Numbered from the stretch's first letter, positions 30,750-41,743 are shown. The stretch is 64,000 bases of DNA from an uncultured Gammaproteobacteria bacterium (GCA_947258785.1 CAMYJT010000011.1:1-64000), one strand, 5' to 3'. Notes: generated from the letters alone by a model not told the origin. Numbers and translations are program-made.

Positions 30750-30795
30750 TCTCGTCAGGGCGGGCAAGCCGGATTGCGCTGAGGCGGCAGCCGCA

Positions 30796-33225
30796 GTGAC
30801 TCGACCGCCACTGTTCACCGTTGCCTTGACCTCCGGGTTGGCGCTAGCGCTCGAGGTGCTGCTGATGCGGCTGTTGTCCATCGTTCAGTGGCACCATTTC
30901 GCATACCTGGTCATCAGCCTGGCGTTGTTGGGCTACGGGGTGAGCGGGACCTTTCTCGCCGTAACTCAACATCGGTTGGCCAGGCGCTACACGGCTGTCC
31001 TGCTCGCTAATGTCGCCCTGTTCCCGGTCACCGCCGTGGCGTGCTTCCACATTGCCCAGCGCATCCCGTTTAACGCCGAGGAGGTGTTGTGGGATCCCTG
31101 GCAGCTGTTGTATCTGGCGGCTGTGTACCTGCTGCTGACACTGCCGTTCTTTGTCGCCGCCAACGTTACCGCCCTTACCTTGATGCACCATCGGGATCAA
31201 ATGCCGCGCATCTACGCGTACAATCTGGCCGGCGCCGGCGCGGGAAGCGTTGTGGTCGTCGGCTTGATGTTCCTCCTGCCGCCGTTGGCGACGCTCAAGG
31301 TGTTGGCTGCGCTAGGCCTGGCCGCGGTGGTGGCGGCGGTCTGGGAGTTGGCGGCGGCGGGACGCCGATGGGTCGCGGTGGCGGCGCTCGCCGGGCTCGT
31401 GGTGCTGGCTTGGGCCCCCATTGCGCAGCGGCTCGCGGTGTCGCCCTACAAAGGGCTGAGTCAGACCCTGCGGATCCCGGGGACGCGGATCGCCGACGAG
31501 CGCTCGAGTCCCCTCGGATATCTCAGCGTTGTCGAGAGTCCGCAAGTCCCGCTGCGGCACGCACCGGGCTTGAGCATCCGGGCCGTTAAGGGCCCCACGG
31601 CCCAGACCGCCATCTTCACCGATGCGGACAATCCGACGTTCATCAATCTCGATGCCACCGGGTTGAAATACCTCGATTACCTGACCTCCGCGCTGCCCTA
31701 TCATCTGCGTCCGCTGCGCCGGGTGCTGATCCTAGGGGCGGGTGGAGGCGCGGATATCCAGCAGGCGCGCCTGCACGGCGTCGGTCGGATTACCGCTGTT
31801 GAACTCAACCCGGATGTGGTCGACATCGTGCAGAGCCGCGCGCCGGTCTATTCCGGTCCGCCAGGAAGCCCGGCGGTGGACGTGCACGTCGGCGAAGCGC
31901 GGGGTTTCGTGGCCGGTGCGGCGGAACGGTACGATCTCATTCAACTGGCCTTGCTCGATTCGTTTGCGGCGTCCTCGGCGGGCTTGTACGCGCTCAATGA
32001 GAGTTATCTGTACACGGTGGAGGCGCTGAAGACCTACCTGGCGCGACTCGAGCCGGACGGGTACCTGTCTCTGACCCGATGGGTCAAGCTGCCGCCACGG
32101 GACACGCTGAAACTGTTCGCCACCGCGGTAGCGGCGCTGACCGACGCCGGCCTGGTAGATCCCGGCCGCCGGTTAATGATGATCCGGAGCTGGCAGACCA
32201 GCACGCTGTTGATCAAGAACGGCGAGGTCACGCCAGGCGAAATCGCCGCCATGCGCCGTTTTACCGAGCCGCGCGCCTTCGACCTGGTGTGGCATCCGGG
32301 CCTCCAGCGTAGCGAAGCAAATCGCTTCAACGTGTTGTCGCGGCCGTTTTTCCATGAGGCTGCCGTGGCACTGCTCGGCCCGCGGCGCGATCAATTCCTC
32401 GAGCGTTACAAGTACGACATCCGTCCCTCCACGGACGACCGCCCGTATTTCTTCCACTTTCACAAGTGGGGAGTCATGGCGGAGATCCTGTCGCTGCGTG
32501 GCCGTGGCGGCACGCCGCTGGTTGAGCTCGGTTACCTCGTGTTGGCCGCTACTCTGCTCAAGGCAGTAATCGCCAGCGCCGGGCTGATTCTGCTGCCGTT
32601 GTGGATTCTGCGGCGCCGGCGCCGGGTGGAATCATCGGCACCGTTGCCTGCATTGCGGGTCTTCGGGTATTTCTTTGCCATCGGGCTCGCGTTCTTGTTC
32701 GTCGAGATTGCGTTTATCCAGAAATTCCTGCTGTTCCTGCAGCACCCGTTGTACGCGATTACGGTCACGCTGACTGCGTTTTTGGTTTTCGCCGGACTCG
32801 GCAGCGCCACGGCTCATCACCGGATGTCGGTGCGCACGCCACAGTGGATCGCCGGCGCTGCGGTGGCTGGTATCTGCGTTGTCGCCGGGCTGTATCTGTG
32901 GTTGCTGGGGCCGTTGTTCGATCTGCTCTTGGCGCAGCCAATCCCGGTCAAGATCGGCGTCGCCGTACTACTGATCGCACCGCTCGCGTTCGGAATGGGC
33001 ATGCCGTTTCCAGTTGGCTTGTTGCAGCTGGGTGAGGACGCGCCCCAGCTCGTACCGTGGGCGTGGGGGGTCAACGGGTGTGCCTCGGTGATCAGCGCGG
33101 TGCTCGCGACCCTGTTGGCGATTCATTTCGGGTTTACGGCAGTCGTCCTGGCGGCGATGTTGTTATACCTGCTGGCCTGGCTCAGTTTCCCATTGCCGGC
33201 CGCGGTGCCGACTGCAGACCGTTGA
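30796..33225 (+). CDS. membrane protein with central spermidine-synthase-like domain
   Basis: The 809-residue protein (GTG start) has about seven membrane segments in residues 1-215 (GLALALEVLLMRLLSIVQWH), a soluble Rossmann domain around 290-560 and five or six more membrane segments from about 575. The Rossmann domain has RVLILGAGGGADIQQAR, VELNPDVVDIV and LALLDSFAASSAGLYALNE, which are related to spermidine/spermine synthases. It is much larger than the fused protein at 19.5 kb and the two are not close copies. The small molecule handled is unknown. It probably shares a transcript with pcm. Confidence 0.75.
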   Translation: MTRPPLFTVALTSGLALALEVLLMRLLSIVQWHHFAYLVISLALLGYGVSGTFLAVTQHRLARRYTAVLLANVALFPVTAVACFHIAQRIPFNAEEVLWDPWQLLYLAAVYLLLTLPFFVAANVTALTLMHHRDQMPRIYAYNLAGAGAGSVVVVGLMFLLPPLATLKVLAALGLAAVVAAVWELAAAGRRWVAVAALAGLVVLAWAPIAQRLAVSPYKGLSQTLRIPGTRIADERSSPLGYLSVVESPQVPLRHAPGLSIRAVKGPTAQTAIFTDADNPTFINLDATGLKYLDYLTSALPYHLRPLRRVLILGAGGGADIQQARLHGVGRITAVELNPDVVDIVQSRAPVYSGPPGSPAVDVHVGEARGFVAGAAERYDLIQLALLDSFAASSAGLYALNESYLYTVEALKTYLARLEPDGYLSLTRWVKLPPRDTLKLFATAVAALTDAGLVDPGRRLMMIRSWQTSTLLIKNGEVTPGEIAAMRRFTEPRAFDLVWHPGLQRSEANRFNVLSRPFFHEAAVALLGPRRDQFLERYKYDIRPSTDDRPYFFHFHKWGVMAEILSLRGRGGTPLVELGYLVLAATLLKAVIASAGLILLPLWILRRRRRVESSAPLPALRVFGYFFAIGLAFLFVEIAFIQKFLLFLQHPLYAITVTLTAFLVFAGLGSATAHHRMSVRTPQWIAGAAVAGICVVAGLYLWLLGPLFDLLLAQPIPVKIGVAVLLIAPLAFGMGMPFPVGLLQLGEDAPQLVPWAWGVNGCASVISAVLATLLAIHFGFTAVVLAAMLLYLLAWLSFPLPAAVPTADR

Positions 33226-33338
33226 CGGCGCTGTCGGCCGGCTGTGACCTGTTTGGACGGGAATAACCGCGATGACATAAACTGCGGTTCTCCGGCATAA
33301 GCGTCTCTCAACGAAAGAAAACGCAAGTCTTCCGCCGC

Positions 33339-34583
33339 ATGGACAATCTCAGGAGCGCATTAGGGCTGTTCGCCATCATCGCCATCGCCTGGCTGCTCAG
33401 CGAACGCCGGCAGGTGGCGGTGTGGCGCACCGTTGTTGCCGGCATCGGCATTCAGATTACCCTGGCAGCGGTGTTGGTCAAGCTGCCGCTCAGCCGCGAT
33501 GTGTTCGGCCTGCTGAACGATGCGGTGGTGATCCTGCAGAACGCCACTGAGGCGGGTTCCTCGTTTGTGTTCGGGTACCTGGGTGGCGGGTCGCTGCCCT
33601 TCGAGGAGACCCGTGTTGGGTCAAGTTTTGTGCTGGCGTTTCGTGCCTTGCCCCTGGTGATCGTGATCAGCGCTTTGACGGCGTTGTTGACACACTGGCG
33701 GATTCTGCCGGCCGTGGTGCGGGGCTTCTCCCTGGCGCTGCAGAAAACGCTTGGCATCGGGGGTGCCGTGGGCCTGGGCACGGCGGCCAATGTCTTCGTC
33801 GGTATGGTCGAGGCGCCGTTGTTCGTGCGCCCGTACTTGAAGAACCTGTCGCGCAGTGAATTGTTCATGCTGATGTGCGCCGGTATGGCGACCATCGCGG
33901 GGACGGTGTTGATTCTTTATGCGACCTTTCTGCAGGGCGTTATTCCCGATGCGGTCGGGCACTTGCTGGTAGCGTCCATCATCAGCGCCCCGGCGGCGAT
34001 CACCGTTGCCAAGCTCATGGTACCGGATGATCGTGCGGCAACCGAGGTGGAAATCGATATTGTCAGCGATGCCGCCAGCAGTATGGACGCGATTACGCGC
34101 GGCACCCAAAATGGTCTGCTGTTGTTTCTGAACATCGTCGCCATGCTGATCGTATTCGTTGCCCTGGTGCACCTGGTCAACGCGGTGCTGGGTGTAATTC
34201 CGGACGTCGGCGGTGAGAAGATCAGTCTGGAGCGGCTGCTCGGTTACCTGATGGCGCCGGTCACCTGGTTGATGGGGATTCCCTGGAACGAGGCGGCGAC
34301 GACCGGTTCGCTGATGGGAACCAAGACCGTACTGAACGAATTTCTGGCGTATCTGCGGTTGGCCGAGCTGCCCCCCGACGCGCTCAGCGAACGCAGCCGA
34401 CTGATCATCAGCTATGCGTTGTGCGGCTTTGCCAATTTCGGCAGTCTCGGCATCATGATCGGGGGATTGACCACCATGGTTCCCGAGCGTCGCGAAGAGA
34501 TCGTGGCGTTGGGCCTGAAGAGCATCGTCGGCGGCACGCTGGCCACCTGTTCTACAGGTGCGGTAATCGGAGTGTTGATGTGA
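33339..34583 (+). CDS. concentrative nucleoside transporter (CNT/NupC family)
   Basis: The 414-residue membrane protein should import nucleosides with H+ or Na+. Core motifs are GTAANVFVGMVEAPLFVRPYL, MCAGMATIAGTVL, GIPWNEAATTGSLMG followed by TKTVLNEFLAYL, and CGFANFGSLGIMIGGL. In the first motif GMVEAPL stands where the Vibrio transporter has GQTEAPL, so the uracil-contacting Gln-Thr pair is changed while the Glu is kept. Coupling-ion choice cannot be read from sequence alone. Confidence 0.9.
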   Translation: MDNLRSALGLFAIIAIAWLLSERRQVAVWRTVVAGIGIQITLAAVLVKLPLSRDVFGLLNDAVVILQNATEAGSSFVFGYLGGGSLPFEETRVGSSFVLAFRALPLVIVISALTALLTHWRILPAVVRGFSLALQKTLGIGGAVGLGTAANVFVGMVEAPLFVRPYLKNLSRSELFMLMCAGMATIAGTVLILYATFLQGVIPDAVGHLLVASIISAPAAITVAKLMVPDDRAATEVEIDIVSDAASSMDAITRGTQNGLLLFLNIVAMLIVFVALVHLVNAVLGVIPDVGGEKISLERLLGYLMAPVTWLMGIPWNEAATTGSLMGTKTVLNEFLAYLRLAELPPDALSERSRLIISYALCGFANFGSLGIMIGGLTTMVPERREEIVALGLKSIVGGTLATCSTGAVIGVLM

Positions 34584-34619
34584 GGCCGGGCTCCTGCCGC
34601 GTGCCGCGGCGCGCCGCTC

Positions 34620-34976
34620 TCAAGCCGGTTTTGCCACCATGCGGCCCATCGGCCGCCCCCCCAGTAAATGCATGTGCACATGAAACACTACTTGTCCGCC
34701 GTCGCGGTTGGTGTTGACGATCAGCCGGTAACCGTTTTCGGCGATTCCCTCCCGTTGGGCCAGCGTAGCGGCGACCACGAACAGATGTCCCAGATCGGCC
34801 TCGTCCGCTTCGGTGACGTCGTTCACCGTCGGGATTGGTTTGTTGGGGACGATGAGAATGTGGGTCGGCGCCTGCGGACTAATATCGCGAAAAGCGGTCA
34901 CGCGGTCGTCCTGAAAGACGATGTCCGCCGGTATTTCACGGCGGATGATCTTGGCGAAGATGTCGTCCTCGTTCAT
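34620..34976 (-). CDS. HIT-family nucleotide hydrolase
   Basis: The 118-residue protein has the histidine triad HVHMHLLGG at its C-terminus and the N-terminal [18 protein letters not shown] of the HINT/YcfF branch, which hydrolyses adenosine phosphoramidates. It converges on the nucleoside transporter gene (36-base gap) and is divergent from the exported protein gene at 35016. Confidence 0.93.
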   Translation of the reverse strand: MNEDDIFAKIIRREIPADIVFQDDRVTAFRDISPQAPTHILIVPNKPIPTVNDVTEADEADLGHLFVVAATLAQREGIAENGYRLIVNTNRDGGQVVFHVHMHLLGGRPMGRMVAKPA

Positions 34977-35015
34977 GAAGGCCTCCAGTGAGCATGGTTC
35001 TACAACAGGTGATCG

Positions 35016-36515
35016 GTGAAGCCGGTACAGCGTAACAAAGCTCCAAGCTCAGGACGAGCCTGTTGCTGGCGCCGCGCCGTGCTGGTCGGTGTAATGGCCG
35101 TTGTCCCGGTGGTGGTGGGTGCCCAGCAAAGCGGCAAGACCTTCGCCTACAGCTGGCGCGAGGTTGCCGGCGGCCTTGACAGCATCGTTCCACTGCATTG
35201 GCTGCGCTGGTCCGATCTGTCCGACATGAGCTCGGCGCTGCGCCGGGCAAAGGCGGCGGCGGACGCGATGCCGCCCGGCCACCGCGCGCTGTTCAGTTGG
35301 GATCTGCACAATTCTATGGCGCATCATCCTCAGGATGTGCTCCGAGACGCCACCGGGTCACCGGCGGTCTGCCGGGACCCGAGTGGGCGCGGAGCACCGT
35401 ACCCGGGCGTCTGGTGGGAGCGTGGTCGCGCGGAGGTCCGGGCGCGGTTTGCCGAGTTTTTCACCCGTTACGCGGCCATCGGCGGGGCGGTCGATGTGGT
35501 GGTGTTGGATTTCGAGCAAGTACCCACCACTTGGTTCCTGTATCAGCAAGCGCAGCGCAACGCCTGCGGCATTGAGGCCTACTTTGCCGCCATCGCCGGC
35601 GATCCTCGGTTCGGGCGCCTCGCCGGGCGCTTGGGCTTTGCGGAGTTGGAGCGGGTGATTCACTGGTACCGCGGTGATGAGTACCTGAAATGGAACGGCG
35701 TGATGCACGAATTGTTCGCCGAACAGGTCAACGCCGCCGTGTATGAGCCAGTGCGAAGTGTGTTCCCCACCGTGAAGATGTCGAACTACGGCTTTTATTA
35801 CCAGGACCCGTCGCACCATCTGCCGGACCTGAACGGGCATCATAAGCACAGATACTACGCAGGTGTACACATCGGCACACACCAATCCAGAGAGCTTTAC
35901 GGCTGGTTGGGCAACGTATCCCGTCTCAAACTCGACGGCCGCGTCCCGTACGAACGAAACCCCTATAACGCGTTCCGCTATGCGCTGAATAAAGTCCGCG
36001 CGATGAAGTTGTCGTCGTCGGTGCCTATCTATCCCTGGATTTCGTACAAGCGATTCAAGGACAGCCTGTTGCGGGACTCCGATTACTATCAGGAGCTGCT
36101 GCTGCACATCGCGTTAACCGGCATCGAAGACTTTCTGTATTGGAACCCGCTCTCCGTGGACCCGCCGGCCAGCGACGCCGACAACCGGCTGGTGGACCGG
36201 ACGCTCAAGGAGTTGGACCGGCTGCTCGGAGTTCAGGATCGCCGTACGCTGGTCGAACGGCTGGTCGGGTGGGGCGACGATTGGGTTTTGACCGGCATGC
36301 GGGTCAACGGCACGCGGATCGTCTGGCGCTTTACCCCGCGGCTCAATCCGGGGCAGGCCGCCGAATCGGTGCTGATCAGCGCCGAGCCCGCGGTATTCCG
36401 GGTCAACGGGTCGAGTATCGCCGTCGAAGGGGGCTCGGTGGTCGAGCGCGGGGGCGTTTCCAACAGCGGGTTCTGGATCGTCGGCGAGTCAATCCCGGGG
36501 ACCGGGGTCGATTGA
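35016..36515 (+). CDS. exported protein of unknown family, possibly glycosidase-like
   Basis: The 499-residue protein (GTG start) has a signal peptide ([19 protein letters not shown]). The mature part is rich in Trp and Tyr. [15 protein letters not shown] (Asp165, Glu167) at a predicted strand end, [15 protein letters not shown] and [13 protein letters not shown] look like the strand ends of a TIM barrel such as those of glycoside hydrolases. A small beta domain with [11 protein letters not shown] and an immunoglobulin-like tail ends the chain. I do not recognise the family and no substrate-linked gene is beside it. Confidence 0.6.
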   Translation: MKPVQRNKAPSSGRACCWRRAVLVGVMAVVPVVVGAQQSGKTFAYSWREVAGGLDSIVPLHWLRWSDLSDMSSALRRAKAAADAMPPGHRALFSWDLHNSMAHHPQDVLRDATGSPAVCRDPSGRGAPYPGVWWERGRAEVRARFAEFFTRYAAIGGAVDVVVLDFEQVPTTWFLYQQAQRNACGIEAYFAAIAGDPRFGRLAGRLGFAELERVIHWYRGDEYLKWNGVMHELFAEQVNAAVYEPVRSVFPTVKMSNYGFYYQDPSHHLPDLNGHHKHRYYAGVHIGTHQSRELYGWLGNVSRLKLDGRVPYERNPYNAFRYALNKVRAMKLSSSVPIYPWISYKRFKDSLLRDSDYYQELLLHIALTGIEDFLYWNPLSVDPPASDADNRLVDRTLKELDRLLGVQDRRTLVERLVGWGDDWVLTGMRVNGTRIVWRFTPRLNPGQAAESVLISAEPAVFRVNGSSIAVEGGSVVERGGVSNSGFWIVGESIPGTGVD

Positions 36516-36525
36516 GGACACCGGT

Positions 36526-36554
36526 TTTACATTGACGGCGAACCGCAGTAGATT
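36526..36554 (+). promoter_or_regulatory. sigma70-like promoter candidate before acuI
   Basis: TTTACA (36526-36531) and TAGATT (36549-36554) are separated by exactly 17 bases and would start transcription about 30 bases before the ATG at 36593. Confidence 0.5.
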
Positions 36555-36592
36555 TCCGACTCACCAAAACAAACCACCGGGATGGAGAGTCA

Positions 36593-37588
36593 ATGCAAGC
36601 GTTCAAGGCCTACCGAATCCACAACGATGACGGTAAGATATCGGCTCGGTTCGAGTCCATTAGCGTCGATGACCTGACCGAAGGTGATGTCGTCATCCGC
36701 TCCGCTTTTTCTGACGTCAACTACAAAGACGCGCTGGCCGCCACCGGCACAGGAAAGATCCTCCGCAAGTACCCGCTCGTGGGCGGCATCGACGTGTCGG
36801 GACGGGTTGAGACATCGGCGAGCGATCGTTTCAAACCCGGTGACCCGGTTGTGGTCTGCGGCTGTGAGCTCTCGGAAATCCGCGACGGCGGATACGCAGA
36901 GTATGTCCGGGTCCCGGCGGATTGTGCGGTGGCCATCCCCGACGGTTTATCGGAGTTCGACGCCATGGCCATTGGTACGGCCGGGTTTACCGCCGCGCTG
37001 GCGGTGCAGCGGATGGAGAACAACGGCCAGACACCGGAACACGGTCCCATCCTGGTGACCGGGGCAACCGGCGGCGTGGGCAGCATCGCCATTGATATCC
37101 TGTCGGGCGCGGGCTACGACGTGGTGGCCTACACCGGCAAGAAATCCGCCGAGGAATATCTGATTGGTTTGGGGGCCTCGCGGGTGCTGCTGCGGGAGGA
37201 GACCGACCTGGGCAAGCGGCCGCTGGAACGCGCCGAGTGGGGTGGTGCGGTCGATAATCTCGGCGGCGACGTGTTGACCTGGTTGACCCGCAGCACCAAA
37301 CCGTTCGGAAACATTGCGTCCATCGGCTTAGCCGCCAGTCATGAGTTGAATACGACGGTGATGCCGTTCATTCTCAGAGGCGTGTCGCTGTTGGGCATCA
37401 ACTCGGTGTTGTGTTCCGCGTCGATGCGCCAGAGCGCCTGGCAGCGCTTGGGCAGCGATCTGCGGCCGCGATACTTGGACCGCATCGTGACCCAGCGAGT
37501 GGCCTTTGCGGATCTTCCGGGCGTCTTCGACGACTATATCCACGGCAAGGTCACCGGGCGCACCGTGGTCAGCATTGCCGAGGATTGA
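36593..37588 (+). CDS. acuI: AcuI/YhdH-type NADPH:quinone / acrylyl-CoA reductase
   Basis: The 331-residue medium-chain dehydrogenase/reductase lacks zinc ligands. The YhdH/AcuI signature is present: MQAFKAYRI, SDVNYKDALAATGTGKILRKYP, VGGIDVSGRVE, TGATGGVGSIAIDIL and GGAVDNLGGDVLTWL. Characterised members reduce toxic acrylyl-CoA to propionyl-CoA with NADPH. That product would feed the propionyl-CoA operon at 12-19 kb. A GGAGAG ribosome site stands upstream. The next gene, an acetoacetyl-CoA synthetase, begins 16 bases later, so the two are probably cotranscribed. Confidence 0.85.
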   Translation: MQAFKAYRIHNDDGKISARFESISVDDLTEGDVVIRSAFSDVNYKDALAATGTGKILRKYPLVGGIDVSGRVETSASDRFKPGDPVVVCGCELSEIRDGGYAEYVRVPADCAVAIPDGLSEFDAMAIGTAGFTAALAVQRMENNGQTPEHGPILVTGATGGVGSIAIDILSGAGYDVVAYTGKKSAEEYLIGLGASRVLLREETDLGKRPLERAEWGGAVDNLGGDVLTWLTRSTKPFGNIASIGLAASHELNTTVMPFILRGVSLLGINSVLCSASMRQSAWQRLGSDLRPRYLDRIVTQRVAFADLPGVFDDYIHGKVTGRTVVSIAED

Positions 37589-37603
37589 CCTGGGAGGCTG
37601 GGC

Positions 37604-39559
37604 GTGAGCGAGCCACTCTGGCGGCCGTCCGCAAAGCGTATCGAACAGGCCAAGGTCACCGAGTTCATGCGCCGCGTTGAGGAGGCGCACGGCGTGGCCC
37701 TGGCGGAATATGCAGATCTCTATCGGTGGTCGAATGAGTTTCCCGATAAATTTTGGCCGGAAGTCTGGTCATTTGCGGGTGTCGTCGCCAGCGACCGCGG
37801 CGGCGCGGTGGTCGAAGGCTTCGATCGTATGCCCGGGGCCCGTTGGTTTCCCGATGCTCGCCTGAATTTCGCTGAGAATCTCCTGCGCCGCCGGGGCGCA
37901 GACCTGGCCGTGGTAGCCTGCGGTGAGGACGCCCGGATGCGGTCCTACACCCACGATGAACTCACCGACGAGGTGTCCCGCCTGGCGCAGGCCCTGCGCA
38001 CAATGGGGGTGACTGTCGGCGACCGGGTCTGCGCGTACGTCCCCAACGCACCGGAGGCGCTGATCGGTATGTTGGCCGCAACATCGATCGGCGCGATCTG
38101 GTCGTCCTGTTCCCCGGATTTCGGTGTTCAGGGCGTGGTCGACCGCTTCGGTCAGATCGAACCGAAAGTGCTGATCGCGGCCAACAGTTACCTGTACGGG
38201 GGTAAACGGCACGACTGCCTCGCCAATCTTCGGCAGATCAAGGCTCAGCTGCCTTCGGTGCAGCGGGTGGTGGTGTTTCCATTTGCGTCCTCACAGGGCA
38301 CACTGGGCGACATAGAGGACGCGGTGTGGTGGACCGATTTCACCGCCGGTTTCGCGCCGGGCGTCATCGAGTTCGAGCAGTTGCCGTTCGATCATCCGCT
38401 GTACATCATGTACTCCTCCGGAACCACCGGACGACCCAAGTGCATCGTACATGGCGCCGGCGGTACTTTGATTCAGCACCTCAAAGAGCATCTCCTCCAC
38501 GTCGACATCCATCCGGGCGACCGCTTGTTTTACTTCACTACATGTGGCTGGATGATGTGGAACTGGCTGGTATCCGGCCTCGCGGCCGGCGCGACGTTGA
38601 TGTTCTACGATGGATCGCCGTTTCATCCCGACGGCAATGCACTGTTCGACTTCGCCCAGGAGCACGGCATGACGGTGTTCGGCACGTCGGCTAAATACAT
38701 CGACGCCGTGAAAAAGGCCGGCCTCGCCCCCGTCGAGACCCACGACTTGAGCGGGCTGAAAACAATGACCTCTACGGGTTCGCCGCTGGTGCCGGAAAGC
38801 TTCGACTTCGTGTACGCGCGCATCAAGCGGGACCTGTGCCTGTCCTCGATCTCCGGCGGCACGGATATTATTTCGTGTTTCGTACTCGGTAGTCCGATAC
38901 TGCCGGTCTGGCGCGGCGAACTCCAGTGCCGCGGCCTGGGGATGCAGATCGTCGCCCTGGGGGAAAACGGCGAGGAGCTGCCGCCGGGGCGCAAGGGCGA
39001 ACTCGCCTGTACCGCCCCGTTCCCCTCGATGCCGGTTGGATTCTGGAACGATCCAGGCGACGAAAAGTACCGCGCCGCTTACTTTGAAAAGTTTCCGGGG
39101 GTCTGGTGTCACGGCGACTACATCGAACTGACGGAGCATGGAGGCGTCATCATTTACGGGCGCTCGGATGCAGTGCTCAATCCTGGCGGTGTGCGCATCG
39201 GCACCGCGGAAATCTACCGTCAGGCCGAGCAGATCGAGGAGGTCGTCGAGAGTCTGGTGATCGGTCAGCAGTGGCAGGGCGACGTGAGGGTGGTGTTGTT
39301 CGTACGGCTCCGTGAGGGCCTGAGCCTGAACGACGAACTCGCCGCGCGGATCAATTCCCAGATCCGCAACAATACGACACCGCGGCACGTGCCGGCCAAG
39401 ATCATCCAGGTCGCGGATATCCCGCGGACCAAGAGCGGTAAGATTGTCGAACTGGCAGTGCGCAACGTGGTGCACGGTGACCCAGTGAAGAACCGGGAGG
39501 CGCTGGCCAATCCGGAGGCGCTCGATTTGTTCGCCGGTCTGCCGGCGCTCCAATGCTAG
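37604..39559 (+). CDS. aacS: acetoacetyl-CoA synthetase
   Basis: This 651-residue ANL-superfamily enzyme activates acetoacetate with ATP and CoA. Motifs are the phosphate loop [35 protein letters not shown], the aspartate-bearing [10 protein letters not shown] and the C-terminal lysine segment [15 protein letters not shown]. The N-terminal [19 protein letters not shown] is typical of AacS rather than acetyl-CoA synthetase. With the 3-hydroxybutyrate dehydrogenase at 62.5 kb it would let the cell use 3-hydroxybutyrate. Confidence 0.93.
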   Translation: MSEPLWRPSAKRIEQAKVTEFMRRVEEAHGVALAEYADLYRWSNEFPDKFWPEVWSFAGVVASDRGGAVVEGFDRMPGARWFPDARLNFAENLLRRRGADLAVVACGEDARMRSYTHDELTDEVSRLAQALRTMGVTVGDRVCAYVPNAPEALIGMLAATSIGAIWSSCSPDFGVQGVVDRFGQIEPKVLIAANSYLYGGKRHDCLANLRQIKAQLPSVQRVVVFPFASSQGTLGDIEDAVWWTDFTAGFAPGVIEFEQLPFDHPLYIMYSSGTTGRPKCIVHGAGGTLIQHLKEHLLHVDIHPGDRLFYFTTCGWMMWNWLVSGLAAGATLMFYDGSPFHPDGNALFDFAQEHGMTVFGTSAKYIDAVKKAGLAPVETHDLSGLKTMTSTGSPLVPESFDFVYARIKRDLCLSSISGGTDIISCFVLGSPILPVWRGELQCRGLGMQIVALGENGEELPPGRKGELACTAPFPSMPVGFWNDPGDEKYRAAYFEKFPGVWCHGDYIELTEHGGVIIYGRSDAVLNPGGVRIGTAEIYRQAEQIEEVVESLVIGQQWQGDVRVVLFVRLREGLSLNDELAARINSQIRNNTTPRHVPAKIIQVADIPRTKSGKIVELAVRNVVHGDPVKNREALANPEALDLFAGLPALQC

Positions 39560-39631
39560 GAGCCGTCCGAGTGTTCTGTCCCATAGCGAGAAAGTGGCAA
39601 AGTGAGAACAGATTGTCGAAAACCTGAGGAG

Positions 39632-39645
39632 AATAGCGCGCTATT
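39632..39645. promoter_or_regulatory. 14-bp perfect palindrome AATAGCGCGCTATT
   Basis: The site lies in the 189-base gap between aacS and the CoA-transferase gene, 104 bases before the GTG start. It is perfectly symmetric and flanked by AT-rich bases, so an operator is possible; no family is recognised. Confidence 0.35.
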
Positions 39646-39748
39646 TAACGACGGGTTGCGCGGCGTTGGGCCGCTTTCCCGAATGCGCAGCAGGAGCACC
39701 GAATACTCGGACAGGCTGCGCGTCCGCTGACACGGACGGGAGGACGCC

Positions 39749-40894
39749 GTGCGACCACCGCCACTGGCCGGGATCCGGGTGCTTGACTTGACCCGATTGC
39801 TGCCGGGGCCGATGTGCAGCCTGCATCTGGCGGATATGGGTGCCGATGTCATCAAGGTGGAAGATCCCAAGCGCGGGGATTATGCGCGCTCGATGGGCAG
39901 CTATTATCACGCCGTCAATCGCAACAAACGGTCGCTGAAACTGGACCTCAAACAGGCGTCCGGCCGCGACGTATTTCTCCGTCTTGCCGCTACCTGCGAC
40001 GTCATCATGGAGGGCTTTCGGCCCGGGACCGTGGATCGCCTCGGCGTGGGTTACTGCGAAGTCCGGAAACGCAATCCGCGGATCGTGTACTGTTCGATTA
40101 CCGGCTACGGTCAGGACGGTCCGTATCGTTCTGTCGCCGGCCACGACTTGAATTATTGCAGTTATACCGGGGTCATCGATCAAACCGGCCCGCGTCACGG
40201 CCCGCCATCGATTCCCAATATCCAGTACGCCGATCTGCTGGGCGGCAGTTTGAGCGCCGCGATGGCGATCCTTGCCGCCGTCGTTGATGTGCAGCGCGCC
40301 GGCCAGGGGCGGTATGTCGACGTGGCGATGGCCGATTGCGTGTTGGCGCACGCGGTGATACCCCTGATGGCGCATCAACAGGGTGGCGACGCGCCGCGCG
40401 GTGGAGACCTGTTGAGCGGGGGATTGCCCTGGTATGCGGTTTACGCCACTGCCGATGGGCGACATGTAGCGCTGGCGGCGCTGGAGAAAAAATTCTGGCG
40501 CCGGTTCTGCAACGCGATCGGTCGCGCCGACTGGGTCGATGTGTTCGAGGCCGACAATACTGCGCGCGAACAGCTGCGTGGAGAGTTGGTGGGGTTGTTT
40601 AGCGCCCGGACCCAGGCGCGCTGGGTCGACCGGTTGGGAGAGGCCGACTGTTGCTTCTCACCGGTGCTGACCTTTACCGAGGCGCTGCAGCATCCACAGT
40701 TTCAGGCCCGTCGGGTAGTCGGCGACGACGGGCGGCGGGCCACACACTTCGCGTTTCCGGTCAAATTCAGCGACTTCGAATTCTCGATGCATCGGCCGGC
40801 GCCGGAGCATGGCCAACACAGCCGGCCAATTCTGTCGGAACTGGGTTACAGCGAAGCTGAAATCACGGAGTTGGAGCGGCACAACACCATTTAA
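39749..40894 (+). CDS. CaiB/BaiF-family CoA-transferase
   Basis: The 381-residue class III CoA-transferase moves CoA between carboxylic acids through an aspartyl-CoA intermediate. It has the N-terminal LAGIRVLDLTRLLPGPMCS, the MGADVIKVEDP segment, NRNKRSLKLDLK, and the catalytic-Asp region IQYADLLGGSLSA. The start is a GTG after GGGAGG. The substrate is unknown; the flanking acyl-CoA genes suggest branched or methyl-branched acyl groups. An alpha-methylacyl-CoA racemase is the main alternative in this family. Confidence 0.88.
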   Translation: MRPPPLAGIRVLDLTRLLPGPMCSLHLADMGADVIKVEDPKRGDYARSMGSYYHAVNRNKRSLKLDLKQASGRDVFLRLAATCDVIMEGFRPGTVDRLGVGYCEVRKRNPRIVYCSITGYGQDGPYRSVAGHDLNYCSYTGVIDQTGPRHGPPSIPNIQYADLLGGSLSAAMAILAAVVDVQRAGQGRYVDVAMADCVLAHAVIPLMAHQQGGDAPRGGDLLSGGLPWYAVYATADGRHVALAALEKKFWRRFCNAIGRADWVDVFEADNTAREQLRGELVGLFSARTQARWVDRLGEADCCFSPVLTFTEALQHPQFQARRVVGDDGRRATHFAFPVKFSDFEFSMHRPAPEHGQHSRPILSELGYSEAEITELERHNTI

Positions 40895-40991
40895 CAGCGG
40901 GTTTGCGCAGTGATTAGTGAGCGGTTAGCATTGGTGTCGGTTTCGTCACCACCATGCCTGGCTCCTCCAGCTTGGGAACAATAAAAGCATC

Positions 40992-41741
40992 ATGAAAATA
41001 CTAGTGCCGGTCAAACGCGTCATCGATTACAACGTCAAGGTACGCGTACGACAGGACGGTTCCGGTGTGGAGACGGTGAATGTCAAGATGTCGATGAATC
41101 CGTTCGATGAAATCGCCGTTGAGGAGGCGATACGGCTGCAGGAAGCCGGGCGTGCCGAGGAGATCGTCGCCATCTCCATAGGCGCGCCGCAGTGTCAAGA
41201 GACGATACGGACCGCCCTGGCGATGGGTGCCGACCGCGGGATTCTGGTTGAGACCGAGCAGGACCTCGAGCCTTTGGGGGTGTCCAAGGTATTGCGTGAA
41301 TGCGTCGATCGGGAGTCGCCGGACCTGGTCATCATGGGCAAGCAGGCGATCGACGACGATTGCAACCAAACCGCACAGATACTGGCCGGGCTGCTGGACT
41401 GGCCACAAGGAGCATTCGCCTCGACACTTAAGTTCTCCGATGGCCGTGTCGATGTGACGCGGGAGATTGATGGCGGTCTGGAAACCCTGTCGCTGCTCCT
41501 CCCGGCAGTCATCTCCGCCGATCTGCGGCTCAATGAGCCACGTTATGTCAAGCTGCCCAATATCATGAAAGCCAAAAAGAAGCCATTAGACACCATCCCG
41601 ATCGAAGAACTGGGCATCGATGTCGCGCCGCGAGTCAGCACAATCAAGGTAGAGGAACCACCGGCTCGCAGCGGGGGGATCATGGTCGCTTCGGTGGAGG
41701 AACTGGTGGACAAATTGAAGAACGATGCAAAGGTGATCTGA
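40992..41741 (+). CDS. etfB: electron transfer flavoprotein beta subunit
   Basis: EtfB binds AMP and supports the FAD-carrying alpha subunit in passing electrons from acyl-CoA dehydrogenases to the quinone pool. The start [18 protein letters not shown], the [14 protein letters not shown] segment and the signature region [21 protein letters not shown] followed by LLDWPQG are diagnostic. The length of 249 is normal. It is two bases before etfA. Confidence 0.97.
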   Translation: MKILVPVKRVIDYNVKVRVRQDGSGVETVNVKMSMNPFDEIAVEEAIRLQEAGRAEEIVAISIGAPQCQETIRTALAMGADRGILVETEQDLEPLGVSKVLRECVDRESPDLVIMGKQAIDDDCNQTAQILAGLLDWPQGAFASTLKFSDGRVDVTREIDGGLETLSLLLPAVISADLRLNEPRYVKLPNIMKAKKKPLDTIPIEELGIDVAPRVSTIKVEEPPARSGGIMVASVEELVDKLKNDAKVI

Positions 41742-41743
41742 CG

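Noticed and set aside
35049..36107. Minus-strand frames opposite the unknown exported protein
   Set aside because: They lack domains, while the plus-strand frame has a signal peptide and continuous plausible protein sequence.
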